From NCBI GenBank assembly GCA_963714455.1, contig CAVQON010000002.1, positions 56,506 to 120,505 of the forward strand: DNA of 64,000 nucleotides, read 5' to 3'. A program made the translations under genes and the position numbers. The notes beneath the pieces are model-generated. The model was not told the origin of the DNA, did no database searches, and was given only the letters and a program-made list of their open reading frames with translations. The DNA comes from CAVQGZ01 sp963714455. Lineage in GTDB: Bacteria > Actinomycetota > Actinomycetes > Jiangellales > Jiangellaceae. This document shows positions 37,691 to 46,284 of the stretch, piece by piece. Numbering within the stretch: the first letter of the stretch is position 1; each line of letters begins with the position of its first letter.

Positions 37691-38299
37691 ATGCCGACGA
37701 CGAGCCGGGGACCGAGCGGACGAAGCCGTCCGTCCGGTCCCCGCTTGTCGTCGCGTGCGGCCCGGTCGTCGACGACCGACGCCCCGTCGTCGGCGTCGGC
37801 GTCGACGACGAGCACGGCGCCGCCGCAGGCAGCCGTCGGAGGGAGCACGGACTCCGACGACAGCCCGCGTTCGTCGCTGACCACCCGCTCAGCGGTGCTT
37901 CTCGGGGTGCTGGCGATCTTGGCCGCGTCCTACGCCCTGCCCGTGCGGGCCTGGCTCGACCAGCGCGCCCAGATCGCCGAGGTGGCCGCGGAGCGCACCG
38001 AGCTGGCGTCGGAGGTCGCCGACCTGCAGGCCGCCCTCGACCTGTGGGACGACGCGGCATACGTGCGGGCGCAGGCCCGCGAACGCCTCAACTTCGTGCT
38101 TCCCGGCGAGGTGGGCCTGGTCGTGCTCGGCACCGAGAGCACCCCGGAGCAGGAGCCGGTCATTGGGGCCGTGGTACCGGCCGCCGAGGGTGACCAGCCG
38201 TGGTGGTCGACCCTGCTGTCGGCGTTCACCGAGGTGGGCAACGCCGAGCCGGCACCTCCACCAGAGGATGGCGGTCCCGCGGCGGACGACGCGTCGTGA
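37691..38299 (+). CDS. ftsB: FtsB/DivIC-family septum formation initiator
   Basis: 202 residues, ATG 15 nt after the eno stop. A disordered Ser/Thr/Arg-rich cytoplasmic tail (1 to about 65) precedes one TM (about 67-85, AVLLGVLAILAASYALP). A short periplasmic coiled coil (AQIAEVAAERTELASEVADLQ, about 97-117) and the conserved YVRAQARERLNFVLPGEVG follow. It forms the FtsQ-FtsB-FtsL divisome subcomplex that activates septal synthesis. The 5' coding part contains a strong hairpin. The stop overlaps the DUF501 start (GTGA). Confidence 0.9.
   Translation: MPTTSRGPSGRSRPSGPRLSSRAARSSTTDAPSSASASTTSTAPPQAAVGGSTDSDDSPRSSLTTRSAVLLGVLAILAASYALPVRAWLDQRAQIAEVAAERTELASEVADLQAALDLWDDAAYVRAQARERLNFVLPGEVGLVVLGTESTPEQEPVIGAVVPAAEGDQPWWSTLLSAFTEVGNAEPAPPPEDGGPAADDAS
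37707..37742 (+). terminator. Strong hairpin inside the 5' end of ftsB
   Basis: GGGGACCG (37707-37714) pairs with CGGTCCCC (37735-37742), and an inner CGGACG/CGTCCG extends the stem. It starts 32 nt after the eno stop. It may attenuate read-through from highly expressed eno into ftsB. Confidence 0.5.
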
Positions 38300-38808
38300 C
38301 GACCGTGAGCGGCCACGACGTCGCAGCGGTCTCCGCGCAGCTCGGCCGGCCCGCTCGCGCCGTGCGGGCCGTCGCGCACCGATGCCCCTGCGGGCTGCCC
38401 GACGTCGTGGTGACCGAACCACGCCTGCCCGACGGCACGCCGTTCCCGACGACGTACTACCTGACGTGCCCGCGGGCATGCAGCGAGATCGGCACGCTGG
38501 AGGGCTCGGGCCTCATGGCCACGATGACCCAGCAGCTGGCCGACGACCCGCAGCTCGCGGCGGCGTACCGGGCCGCACACGAGCGCTACCTCGCCGAGCG
38601 CGCAGCGCTGGCCGAGGTGCCGGAGATCGCCGAGGTGTCGGCGGGGGGCATGCCCACCCGGGTCAAGTGCCTGCACGTGCTCGTCGCCCAGGCCCTGGCG
38701 TCCGGCCCCGGGGTCAACCCGCTGGGCGACCAGGCCCTGGCCGAGCTCGGGTCATGGTGGGACGCCGGTGCGTGCGTGGACGTGCCCGACGACGAGGCGC
38801 CGGCATGA
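38296..38808 (+). CDS. DUF501 family protein
   Basis: 170 residues, GTG overlapping the ftsB stop. Conserved Cys-containing blocks VAHRCPCGLPDVVVTEP and PTTYYLTCPRACSEIGTLE (about 29-65), then AGGMPTRVKCLHVLVAQAL, match the DUF501 family found between ftsB and ppx throughout actinobacteria. Function unknown; four or five conserved Cys/His suggest a metal site. Translationally coupled on both sides (stop overlaps the ppx ATG). Confidence 0.9.
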   Translation: MTTVSGHDVAAVSAQLGRPARAVRAVAHRCPCGLPDVVVTEPRLPDGTPFPTTYYLTCPRACSEIGTLEGSGLMATMTQQLADDPQLAAAYRAAHERYLAERAALAEVPEIAEVSAGGMPTRVKCLHVLVAQALASGPGVNPLGDQALAELGSWWDAGACVDVPDDEAPA

Positions 38809-39749
38809 CCCCGGTCGTCGCGGGAATCGACTGCGGCACCAACTCCGTTCGCCTGCTGGTCGCCGCGCCCGTCGCGGACGACTCAGGTGCGCCGACCCGG
38901 CTCGTCGACCTCGACCGACGCATGCAGATCGTCCGGCTCGGGCAAGGCGTCGACCGCACGGGTCGCCTCGACCCGGCCGCTCTGGAGCGCACCTTCGCGG
39001 CCCTGCGGGACTACGCCGACGTCATGCACGACCTCGGGGTCACGGCGACGCGCATGGTGGCGACGAGCGCGTCGCGCGATGCGTCGAACGCGGCAGACTT
39101 CGTCGCCGGCGTCCGCGACATCCTGGGCATCGAGCCGCAGGTGATCAGCGGCCACGAGGAGGCGGCCCTGTCCTACCGCGGCGCGACTGCCGGCGTCGCG
39201 GACGACCTCGCCCCGTCCCCTCGCCTGGTCGTCGACATCGGCGGTGGCTCGACCGAGGTCGTGCTCGGGGAGGGTGCCTCGGTGGTGGCGTCGCGCTCGG
39301 TCGACGTCGGGTGCGTGCGCATGACCGAGCGGCACCTCGCGAGCGACCCGCCGAGCGCCGACGAGGTGGCGCGCACCGTGGCCGACATCGACGCCGCCCT
39401 CGCCCTGGCCGGTGAGAGCGTCCCCCTCGCGCAGGCCCGCAGCCTCGTCGGGCTCGCCGGCTCGGTGACGACGGTCGCCGCGATCCACCTGGGCCTTGCC
39501 GAGTACGACTCGGTCGCCATCCACGGCCACGTCGTCCCGGCCGACGACGTGCGCGCCATCAGCGACGACCTGCTGCACATGACGCGCGACGAGCGCGCCG
39601 CGATCGGCGTGATGCACCCGGGCCGGGTCGACGTGATCGGCGCCGGCGCGCTCGTGCTGCGCCGCGTGCTGGACGTGACCGGCCTGCCCGAGGTGGTGGT
39701 GAGCGAGCACGACATCCTCGACGGCATCGCCTGGTCGCTGCTCGAGTGA
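38805..39749 (+). CDS. Exopolyphosphatase / pppGpp phosphohydrolase (Ppx/GppA)
   Basis: 314 residues, ATG overlapping the DUF501 stop. Actin-like ATPase-fold phosphatase: GIDCGTNSVRLLVA (phosphate 1 loop, about 6-19), VATSASRDASN, ISGHEEAALSYRGA and VVDIGGGSTEVVLG (phosphate 2 loop, about 141-154). Removes terminal phosphate from polyP or pppGpp. It is the short actinobacterial form without the C-terminal HD domain. Eight bases separate it from the uracil glycosylase gene. Confidence 0.94.
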   Translation: MTPVVAGIDCGTNSVRLLVAAPVADDSGAPTRLVDLDRRMQIVRLGQGVDRTGRLDPAALERTFAALRDYADVMHDLGVTATRMVATSASRDASNAADFVAGVRDILGIEPQVISGHEEAALSYRGATAGVADDLAPSPRLVVDIGGGSTEVVLGEGASVVASRSVDVGCVRMTERHLASDPPSADEVARTVADIDAALALAGESVPLAQARSLVGLAGSVTTVAAIHLGLAEYDSVAIHGHVVPADDVRAISDDLLHMTRDERAAIGVMHPGRVDVIGAGALVLRRVLDVTGLPEVVVSEHDILDGIAWSLLE

Positions 39750-39756
39750 GGCACCG

Positions 39757-40527
39757 ATGACGTCGGGCGTCGCGCACGACCGCGCCGAGGTGGTCGCTCT
39801 GGCGAGCGACGCATCCCGCAGCGGCGCCATGGACGACCTCGACGCAGCCATCACGCGGTGTCGTGCCTGCCCACGCCTGGTGGCCTGGCGTGAGCAGGTG
39901 GCCACCGAGCGCCGCGCGGCGTTCCGCGAGCAGGAGTACTGGGGTCGACCGGTGCCCGGCTTCGGCCCGGCCGACGCGCGCATCGCGGTGCTCGGGCTCG
40001 CCCCGGCGGCCCACGGGGCGAACCGCACCGGCCGGGTGTTCACCGGCGACCGCAGCGGCGACTGGCTGTTCGCCGCCCTGCACCGGGCCGGGCTGGCGAA
40101 CCAGCCCACCGCGACCGGACGCCACGACGGGCTCGCTCTGCGCGACACCCGGGTGCTGGCCGCCGTCCGCTGCGCCCCCCCGGCGAACAAGCCCACCCCG
40201 ACCGAGCGCGACACGTGCGACCCCTGGCTCGACGCTGAGCTGGCGCTGCTCGCCCCGACCATGCGCGTGCTGCTCGTGCTCGGTGGGTTCGCCTGGGACG
40301 CCGCCCTCGCCTGGCATGCACGCTCGACGGGCGCGCGGCTGCGGCCGAAGCCGCCATTCGGCCACGGCGCCACAGCCCGGCTGGGTTCGGTCACGCTGCT
40401 CGCCAGCTACCACCCGAGCCAGCAGAACACGTTCACCGGTCGGCTCACCGAGCCCATGCTGGACGAGGTGCTCGCCGCCGCCCGAGATGCGGCAGCAAGC
40501 CCCGGGTCGGGCACGATGGGGCCATGA
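39757..40527 (+). CDS. udgB: Type-5 uracil-DNA glycosylase (UdgB)
   Basis: 256 residues. Base-excision repair of uracil and other deaminated bases in GC-rich DNA. Motif A GLAPAAHGANRTGRVFTGD (about 85-103) has the family-5 form without the catalytic Asp/Asn of UDG families 1 and 4. Motif B is SYHPSQQNTFTGRLT (about 211-225). The N-terminal CRACPRL and Cys65/CAPP positions are consistent with the family iron-sulfur cluster. The stop overlaps the next ATG (ATGA). Confidence 0.92.
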   Translation: MTSGVAHDRAEVVALASDASRSGAMDDLDAAITRCRACPRLVAWREQVATERRAAFREQEYWGRPVPGFGPADARIAVLGLAPAAHGANRTGRVFTGDRSGDWLFAALHRAGLANQPTATGRHDGLALRDTRVLAAVRCAPPANKPTPTERDTCDPWLDAELALLAPTMRVLLVLGGFAWDAALAWHARSTGARLRPKPPFGHGATARLGSVTLLASYHPSQQNTFTGRLTEPMLDEVLAAARDAAASPGSGTMGP

Positions 40528-41042
40528 CCGTCCTCGCCGTCACCGTCCTCGGCCACGACCGGCCCGGCATCATCGCCCAGGCCACGTCGGCCCTGGCCGC
40601 GCTGGGCCTGAACCTCGAGGACTCCACGATGACGCTGCTGCGCGGGCACTTCGCCTTCATGCTCATCTGCTCCGGGGACGCTGACGTCGACACGGTGGCC
40701 GAGGCGTTGCGCCCGCTCACGGCCGACTCCTCGCTGGACGTCTCTGTGCGCGAGGTGCAGCCCGAGCCGGCGCCCGTCTCCGGCGGGTCGCAGTACCAGC
40801 TCGTGGTGCACGGCGGTGACCGGGCGGGCATCGTCTCGGCCCTGACCGACGTGATCGCGACCGCCGGCGGCAACGTCACCGACCTGTCGACCCGGCTGTC
40901 CGGCAGCCTCTACGTGCTCATCGCCGAGGTCGACATGCCGGCTGCCGCCGACGTGGCGGCAGTGTCGCAGCGCCTCAGCGAGGTGGCGGGCACGCTCGGG
41001 GTCGGGGCCGCGTTGCGTCCCGTCGACACGGACCTGCTGTGA
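40524..41042 (+). CDS. Tandem ACT-domain protein (GcvR-like)
   Basis: 172 residues, ATG overlapping the udgB stop. Two ACT domains: AVTVLGHDRPGIIAQATSAL (about 5-24) and LVVHGGDRAGIVSALTDVIA (about 93-112). No catalytic domain is attached, so this is a stand-alone amino-acid-sensing regulator of the GcvR or SerB-N type. Coupled to def 7 nt downstream. Ligand (Gly or Ser are typical) not predictable. Confidence 0.85.
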   Translation: MTVLAVTVLGHDRPGIIAQATSALAALGLNLEDSTMTLLRGHFAFMLICSGDADVDTVAEALRPLTADSSLDVSVREVQPEPAPVSGGSQYQLVVHGGDRAGIVSALTDVIATAGGNVTDLSTRLSGSLYVLIAEVDMPAAADVAAVSQRLSEVAGTLGVGAALRPVDTDLL

Positions 41043-41049
41043 GACGCAG

Positions 41050-41613
41050 GTGAGCGTGGACGTGAGCGACCTGCTGCGTGCCTGGACCCCGGACGACCTG
41101 CGCGCCGAACCGCGGGTTCGTCCCGTCGTCCGCGCGCCCGACTCCGTGCTCTCCCAGCCCGCAGCGCCGGTCGACCCGACCGACCCCCAGGTCGTCCAGC
41201 TGGCCGCCGACCTCGTCGCAACCATGCGCGTCTCGCCGGGCTGCGTCGGGCTTGCCGCGCCGCAGGTCGGTGTCGGCGCCCAGGTGTTCTGCCTGGACGT
41301 GAGCGCCCACCCGAAGACGCGCACCCACCACGGCACGCTGGTGCTGTGCAACGCCGAGGTCGTCAGCGCCTCCCGCAACGAGAAGGCCCGGGAAGGCTGC
41401 ATGTCGGTGCCCGACCTCACCGGTGACGTCAAGCGCGCCACTCGCCTCACGGTGCGCGCCGCCCTTCCCGGGACGGGCGAGCAGGTGGAGCTGAGCACGG
41501 ACGCCTTCGAGGCTCGTGCGCTGCAGCACGAGATGGACCACTGTGCCGGCCTGCTGTTCATCGACCGGGTGGCCGGCGCGCACGCGCTCTACGCGCGCAA
41601 GGTGTACTTGTAG
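41050..41613 (+). CDS. def: Peptide deformylase
   Basis: 187 residues, GTG start. Removes the N-formyl group from nascent proteins. The three motifs are GCVGLAAPQ (64-72; standard GxGxAAPQ with Cys-Val), EGCMSVPD (115-122; standard EGCLS, Cys ligand) and QHEMDHCAG (159-167; HExxH zinc ligands). The tRNA with UAA anticodon begins 7 nt after its stop, so they may be co-transcribed. Confidence 0.95.
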   Translation: MSVDVSDLLRAWTPDDLRAEPRVRPVVRAPDSVLSQPAAPVDPTDPQVVQLAADLVATMRVSPGCVGLAAPQVGVGAQVFCLDVSAHPKTRTHHGTLVLCNAEVVSASRNEKAREGCMSVPDLTGDVKRATRLTVRAALPGTGEQVELSTDAFEARALQHEMDHCAGLLFIDRVAGAHALYARKVYL

Positions 41614-41619
41614 CCCACG

Positions 41620-41694
41620 GCTCCCGTGGCCCAACTGGCAGAGGCGCCCGACTTAAAATCGGGTTCGGTGTGGGTTCGATTCCCACCGGGAGCA
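41620..41694 (+). tRNA. tRNA with anticodon TAA (tRNA-Leu by anticodon), short variable loop
   Basis: Acceptor GCTCCCG/CGGGAGC, anticodon stem CCCGA/TCGGG enclosing CTTAAAA (anticodon TAA, codon TTA), T-arm GTGGG-TTCGATT-CCCAC, discriminator A, and CCA encoded at 41695-41697. The variable loop is only six bases (TTCGGT). Bacterial tRNA-Leu normally has a long variable arm, so the Leu identity follows from the anticodon only. Confidence 0.85.
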
Positions 41695-41848
41695 CCACTC
41701 GACGCACCCCCGACCGACGCCCGTCCTCGGCTGTTCAGGCCAGGCGACAGTCCGCTGGTGAGCGCTACGATGTGACGTCACTCGGCCCCTCGTGCCTGCC
41801 CCGGGAACCTGGTCGTGCCGAGGCGGCACGAGAGTCGGGGAGCCCGCA

Positions 41849-43829
41849 ATGCGACGACTGGCGGTCGTGGTCGCGGGCCTCGGCCTGCTCGCCGGGGGTG
41901 TCGCGGTAGCGGGGATCGACTCGAACGTCGGCCCGGCAGAGGCTCGCGCGGCGGAGGCATCGACGGTGTCGGTGTCCAGCGGGTCGCAACCTGCTGGTGG
42001 GCCCGCCACCGTCTCCGTCGTCCTCACTCCGATGGCCCAGGGGGAGTCGCGCGCGACGCTGCTGCGAGCCGGTGACGGGCCCGTCGAGCATGAGAACGTC
42101 GCTCCTGGGCCCTACGTGCTGACGGCGTCGGTGAGCACGCCGAACGTCGACCTCAGCAGCCTCGCGTGCCAGCCGGCCACCGTGGTCGAGTCCGTCGACC
42201 TGGCCACCGGCTCGGTGCTGCTCGACGTCGGCGAGGCCGACGACGTCACCTGCGCGGTGTCGACCGAGCAGCGCGGCGAGATTGTCGTGCGCCACCGCAC
42301 GCGACCGGAGTCGACGCGTACGTTCGCCTTCACCCCGTCGTGGGGCGAGGCGTTCCGGCTCGGTCACCGCGAGTCGGTGACGTCCCAGCCGCTCGTCCCC
42401 GGCACGTACAGCGTCGACGCCCGCGAGCCCAAGGGGTGGGACCTGACGGCCGCCTCCTGCAACGACGGCAGCGATCCGTCCGCGGTCGAGCTCGACCCGG
42501 GGGAGCGGGTCGTCTGCACGCTCGAGGCCACCCGCCGCGGCGACATCACCGTCGCAGCGACGACGATCCCGTCCGACGCCGCACAGAAGTTCGCCTTCGA
42601 CGCGTCGTGGTCGGGCAAGCCGGTACGCCTGACCGACGGTGCTGCACGGACGGCCGAGTCGCTCGTGCCCGACAGCTACGCCATCAAGCCGGTCGTGCCC
42701 AAGGGCTGGGACCTCACCGGCTCGGAGTGCGACGACGGAAGCCGGCCGGCGAAGATCCGCCTCGCCCCGCGCGAGAAGGTGACCTGCACCTTCGAGCTCA
42801 CCCAGCGCGGACGCATCGTGCTGGCCCACGAGACCGACGCAGCCGGTCCCGACCTCGCGCTCGACGTGGACCGCTCGTGGGGCGCGAGCACCAGCGTCAG
42901 CAACCAGACCTCTACCACCTCGGTCTGGCTGCGCCCCGGGCAGCACTCCGTCACCCCTGCCGCCCCGGCCGGCTGGCTGGTGACGCCCACGACGTGTGAC
43001 GACGGCAGCGACCCGGCCGAGCTCGTCTCTCGACCCGGGCGAGACCATCACCTGCACCTTCACGATGGTGCAGCCCGAGTTCACCGTGGCCTCGTTCAAC
43101 GTGCTCGGTCACTCCCACACCGAGCGTGGCGGGCACTCGCCCTCCCGCCCGTCCGGGCCTGCCCGCATGGGCGCGACGATGGAAGCCCTGCGCGCGTGGG
43201 GCGTCGACGTCGTCGGCCTCCAGGAGTTCCAGCCGCCGCAGCTGGCCGAGTTCGTGCGCCAGTCCGGCGGGGAGTTCGCCCTGTACCCGAGCCCGGACAG
43301 CGACCAGCGCAACAAGCAGAACTCGGTGGCATGGCGCACGAGCGAGTTCTCCCTGGTCGAGGGGCGCGCGGTGATGATCCCCTACTTCAAGGGCAACCTC
43401 GTCCCGATGCCGCTGGTCAAGCTGCGCCACAACGCCTCGGGCCTGGAGATCTACGTCATGAGCGTGCACAACGCGGCGAGCATCCGACAGCTGGGTGACC
43501 AGTCCCGTTGGCGGGTCGCGGCGCGCAACCAGCAGATCGCCCTCACCAACGACCTGCTGAACGAGGGCATCCCGTTCTTCATGACCGGCGACATGAACGA
43601 GCGCGAGTCGTACTTCTGCCCCTACACCGCCAGCGGGCGCATGCATGCCGCCGCGGGCGGAAGCCGGGGCGGGGCGTGCCAGCCCCCGCCGGCCGGCCTG
43701 GCCCGTATCGACTGGGTCTTCGGCTCCGACGACGTGGAGTTCGTCGACTACCGGCTCGTGGACGACGCCCTCATCAACCGGGCGTCGGACCATCCGCTCA
43801 TCGTGGCCGAGGCTCGCTACATCGGCTGA
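41849..43829 (+). CDS. Secreted EEP-fold nuclease/phosphatase with N-terminal Ig-like repeats, one frameshift
   Basis: About 660 residues with a +1 shift near 43030 corrected. A signal peptide (1 to about 30) is followed by four tandem beta repeats of about 95 residues. Each has a Trp-Asp-Leu-Thr, Cys, CxDGSxP and PGExVxCT pattern, like a prealbumin-like or SpaA-type fold, with paired Cys likely disulfide-bonded. The C-terminal endonuclease/exonuclease/phosphatase domain starts FTVASFNVLGHSHT and has the catalytic LQEFQP (Glu), GDMNERE, ARIDWVF and ASDHPLIV (Asp-His). Extracellular DNase or phosphodiesterase is the likely activity. The frameshift lies in the last repeat, where LDPGETITCTF should continue. 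Confidence 0.83.
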
Positions 43830-43852
43830 CCATCGCCTGACCTGCACGTTTC

Positions 43853-43867
43853 GGTGCCGTCGGCACC
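43853..43867. terminator. Short hairpin after the first EEP gene
   Basis: GGTGCC-gtc-GGCACC, 24 nt after the stop, no T-run; weak terminator or part of the next gene's promoter region (TACCTT follows at 43875-43880). Confidence 0.4.
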
Positions 43868-43951
43868 TGGCTGCTACCTTTCCGCGCTGCGGTGGACGGT
43901 CATCGACGACCCCGCCGGGCCATCGATGCCGCATCTCTCTGGAGCTCCCCT

Positions 43952-44848
43952 GTGCTGCGCCCACTGCTGAGCCTGTTCGTCGCCTCCGTCCTCGTCATGG
44001 GTCTGCTGGCCGGGACGGCGGTCCCGCCGGCCGCCTCGCCGTCGCCGTCGACCAGCACAGTCGTCGCCGACGACCACCAGCTCGTCCGCTCGTCGAGGAC
44101 GACGTTCGGGATCGCCAGCTTCAACGCTCTCGGCGACAGCCACACCCGTCCAGGTGGCCGGGTCGCCTACTACGCCTCCGGCACCACCCGCACCGGGTGG
44201 ATGATCACACTGCTGAACCGGCACCGCGTCGACGTCGTGGGGCTCCAGGAGTTCCAGCCGGCCCAGCACCAGGCGCTGCGCAAGCGCGCCGGAAGCACGT
44301 TCTCGATCTTCCCTGGCGCCAAGCGTGCCCAGCGCAACAAGCAGAACGCGATCGCGTGGCGGTCCAGCAAGTTCTCGCTCGTGAAGGGCTTCACGGTGCC
44401 GATCACGTACATGAACGGTCGCAAGGTGCCGATGCCGGTCGTGCGGCTGCGGGCCAAGGCCACCGGCCAGGAGTTCTACGTCATCACCGTGCACAACGCC
44501 CCGGGCCGGTTCCCGGCAGCCGCGCGGCACCGTGGCGCCGCCCTGCGCCAGGAGGTCGCGCTGACCAAGCGGCTGCTCAAGCGTGGCGTGCCGGTGTTCC
44601 TCACCGGCGACATGAACGACCGCGAGGCCTTCTTCTGCCCCTACACACGTCAGGTGCGCATGCATGCTGCCGCGGGCGGCACCAACCGCCGTGGCTGCAA
44701 CCCGCCGCCGGGTCGCATCGCCCGGGTCGACTGGATCTTCGGCTCGCGGGACGTCTCGTTCCAGAAGTACCGGTTCGTCAAGGACTCCCTGGTCAGGCGC
44801 ACAACCGACCACCCCTTGGTCGTGGCGCGCGCCACGATCAGGTCGTGA
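43952..44848 (+). CDS. Secreted EEP-fold nuclease/phosphatase
   Basis: 298 residues, GTG with GGAG 7 nt upstream. Signal peptide (1 to about 27) then the EEP domain FGIASFNALGDSHTRPGG, LQEFQPAQHQAL, QRNKQNAIAWR, GDMNDREAFFCPY, RMHAAAGG and TTDHPLVVARA, with the expected Glu, Asp, Asn and His positions. It is clearly paralogous to the C-terminal domain of the preceding gene but lacks the Ig-like repeats, so the pair arose by tandem duplication with loss or gain of a stalk. Likely an extracellular phosphodiesterase. Confidence 0.87.
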   Translation: MLRPLLSLFVASVLVMGLLAGTAVPPAASPSPSTSTVVADDHQLVRSSRTTFGIASFNALGDSHTRPGGRVAYYASGTTRTGWMITLLNRHRVDVVGLQEFQPAQHQALRKRAGSTFSIFPGAKRAQRNKQNAIAWRSSKFSLVKGFTVPITYMNGRKVPMPVVRLRAKATGQEFYVITVHNAPGRFPAAARHRGAALRQEVALTKRLLKRGVPVFLTGDMNDREAFFCPYTRQVRMHAAAGGTNRRGCNPPPGRIARVDWIFGSRDVSFQKYRFVKDSLVRRTTDHPLVVARATIRS

Positions 44849-44960
44849 CCGGGATGATCGCGAACGTCGGAATACAGAAGGCGGCTTCCGCCGTTACTAT
44901 TGCGAGCGAGCGGTCCACGCGGACCGCTGACGAGCCGGTCTGATCGGTTGAAGGAGAGAC

Positions 44961-45752
44961 ATGGAGAGCAGAAACCCCGTCTTTGCCCGGACGGAGGCGA
45001 TGGCGGCCGGTGGCCGCACGGCCACCGCCGGCGTTGACGCCGCCAGCATCGAGCAGCTCGAGCAGGCCTACTCCGGCCCGTCCGCGGGTCCGCTGCAGAC
45101 GCAGCGCATGACGTACAACGACGTCATCATGAAGACCGGCATGACCTTCGCCGTGCTCCTCGTGGGTGCAGGCATCGGCTGGTTCAACCCCGCGCTGGCC
45201 ATGATCGGGTTCATCGTCGGTCTGGTCCTCGGCCTGGTCAACGCCTTCAAGAAGGAGCCCAGCCCGGCTCTGATCATGACCTACGCCGCTTTCATGGGCG
45301 TGGGTCTGGGCGGCATCAGCTTCTTCTTCCAGGCGCAGTGGCAGGGGATCGTCCAGCAGGCGGTACTCGGCACGCTCGCCGTGTTCGGTGTGGCGCTGTT
45401 CGCCTACCGCAGCGGCCGCATCCGGGTGACGCCGAAGTTCCAGCGCATGGTGCTGATCGGCATGATGGGCTACCTGGCGTTCTCCCTGGTCAACGTGCTG
45501 GTCATGGTGTTCGGCAGCGGCGACAACGCCTTCGGCCTGCGCAGCGGCTGGCTCGGCATCGCGGCCGGGCTGATCGGCGTCGCGCTGGCCGCCTTCTCGC
45601 TCGTCCTCGACTTCGACTTCATCGACAAGGGTGTCGCGAACGGCATCCCGGTGAAGTACGCATGGACGGCGGCCTTCGGCCTGGTCGTCACGCTGGTCTG
45701 GCTGTACCTGGAGCTGCTGCGCCTCATCGCGATCTTCAGCGGTCAGGACTAG
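44961..45752 (+). CDS. Bax inhibitor-1/YccA family membrane protein
   Basis: 263 residues; ATG with AAGGAGAG upstream. The N-terminus MESRNPVFART is typical of the actinobacterial Bax1-I group. Seven TMs, with a central LDFDFIDKG Asp motif resembling the di-aspartyl pH sensor of BI-1 calcium-leak channels. The function in actinobacteria is unknown. It ends at a strong bidirectional terminator. Confidence 0.9.
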   Translation: MESRNPVFARTEAMAAGGRTATAGVDAASIEQLEQAYSGPSAGPLQTQRMTYNDVIMKTGMTFAVLLVGAGIGWFNPALAMIGFIVGLVLGLVNAFKKEPSPALIMTYAAFMGVGLGGISFFFQAQWQGIVQQAVLGTLAVFGVALFAYRSGRIRVTPKFQRMVLIGMMGYLAFSLVNVLVMVFGSGDNAFGLRSGWLGIAAGLIGVALAAFSLVLDFDFIDKGVANGIPVKYAWTAAFGLVVTLVWLYLELLRLIAIFSGQD

Positions 45753-45782
45753 CAACGCCGGACGCGCGCTGCCCACCCAGCG

Positions 45783-45822
45783 GAAACGGCCCCCACCCGA
45801 TCTCGGGTCTGGGGGCCGTTTC
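45783..45822. terminator. Bidirectional rho-independent terminator
   Basis: GAAACGGCCCCC and ACCCG pair with CGGGT and GGGGGCCGTTTC across a short loop, giving a 17-bp stem with one bulge. It serves the Bax1-I gene and the convergent DUF4287 gene. Confidence 0.85.
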
Positions 45823-45857
45823 GCGTCTCGGGGCCGGCTTCGCCGGCAGCTGACCGA

Positions 45858-46088
45858 CTACTCGAACGAGCGGTGCGCGCGCACCAGGTTGTGCTCGTGG
45901 ACGATCGCCGTGGCATGGCCGTGCGCGAGGCCGTACTCGTCGCGCAGCCAGTTCACGCGATCGTCGAAGCGCAAGAAGCTGGGGCCGTCCTCCAACGTCC
46001 GGAACCACTCGGGAAGACCACGTCCGGTCGCCTCGGGAACACGGGCGACGAGGTTGCGGTGGGTCTCCTCGGAGTGGTGCAGGGACAT
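45858..46088 (-). CDS. DUF4287-type small protein
   Basis: 76 residues from the ATG at 46088, chosen because AGGAGG lies 8 nt upstream; a longer in-frame start exists at 46127. Sequence features: SLHHSEETHRNLVARVPEATG, then RFDDRVNWLRDEYGLAHGHATAIVHEHNL. This matches the DUF4287 pattern (helical, DExGLxHGHAxAIVxE). Such proteins are widespread small soluble proteins of unknown function. Monocistronic. Confidence 0.82.
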   Translation of the reverse strand: MSLHHSEETHRNLVARVPEATGRGLPEWFRTLEDGPSFLRFDDRVNWLRDEYGLAHGHATAIVHEHNLVRAHRSFE

Positions 46089-46284
46089 GGCAGGGGCCTC
46101 CTGACGTCTCGGGTATGGGTCCACCACGAGCCTGCCCTACGGCGGGTCGCCAGACAAGGGGACCAAAGCCCGGTTGCGCGTCACTCCGGCGTGCCTCCCG
46201 GTGACTGATGCGTGAGAAGGAGATACTCCCGACGTCCTGGCGGCACCCGTGCCGCGTCCTTCCCCGGACGACGTAGGAGCTCAC

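Noticed and set aside
37675..37742. Hairpin as a simple eno terminator implying a later ftsB start
   Set aside because: No T-run follows, and a disordered N-terminal tail of this length is common in actinobacterial FtsB, so the ATG at 37691 is kept and the hairpin is listed as a possible attenuator.
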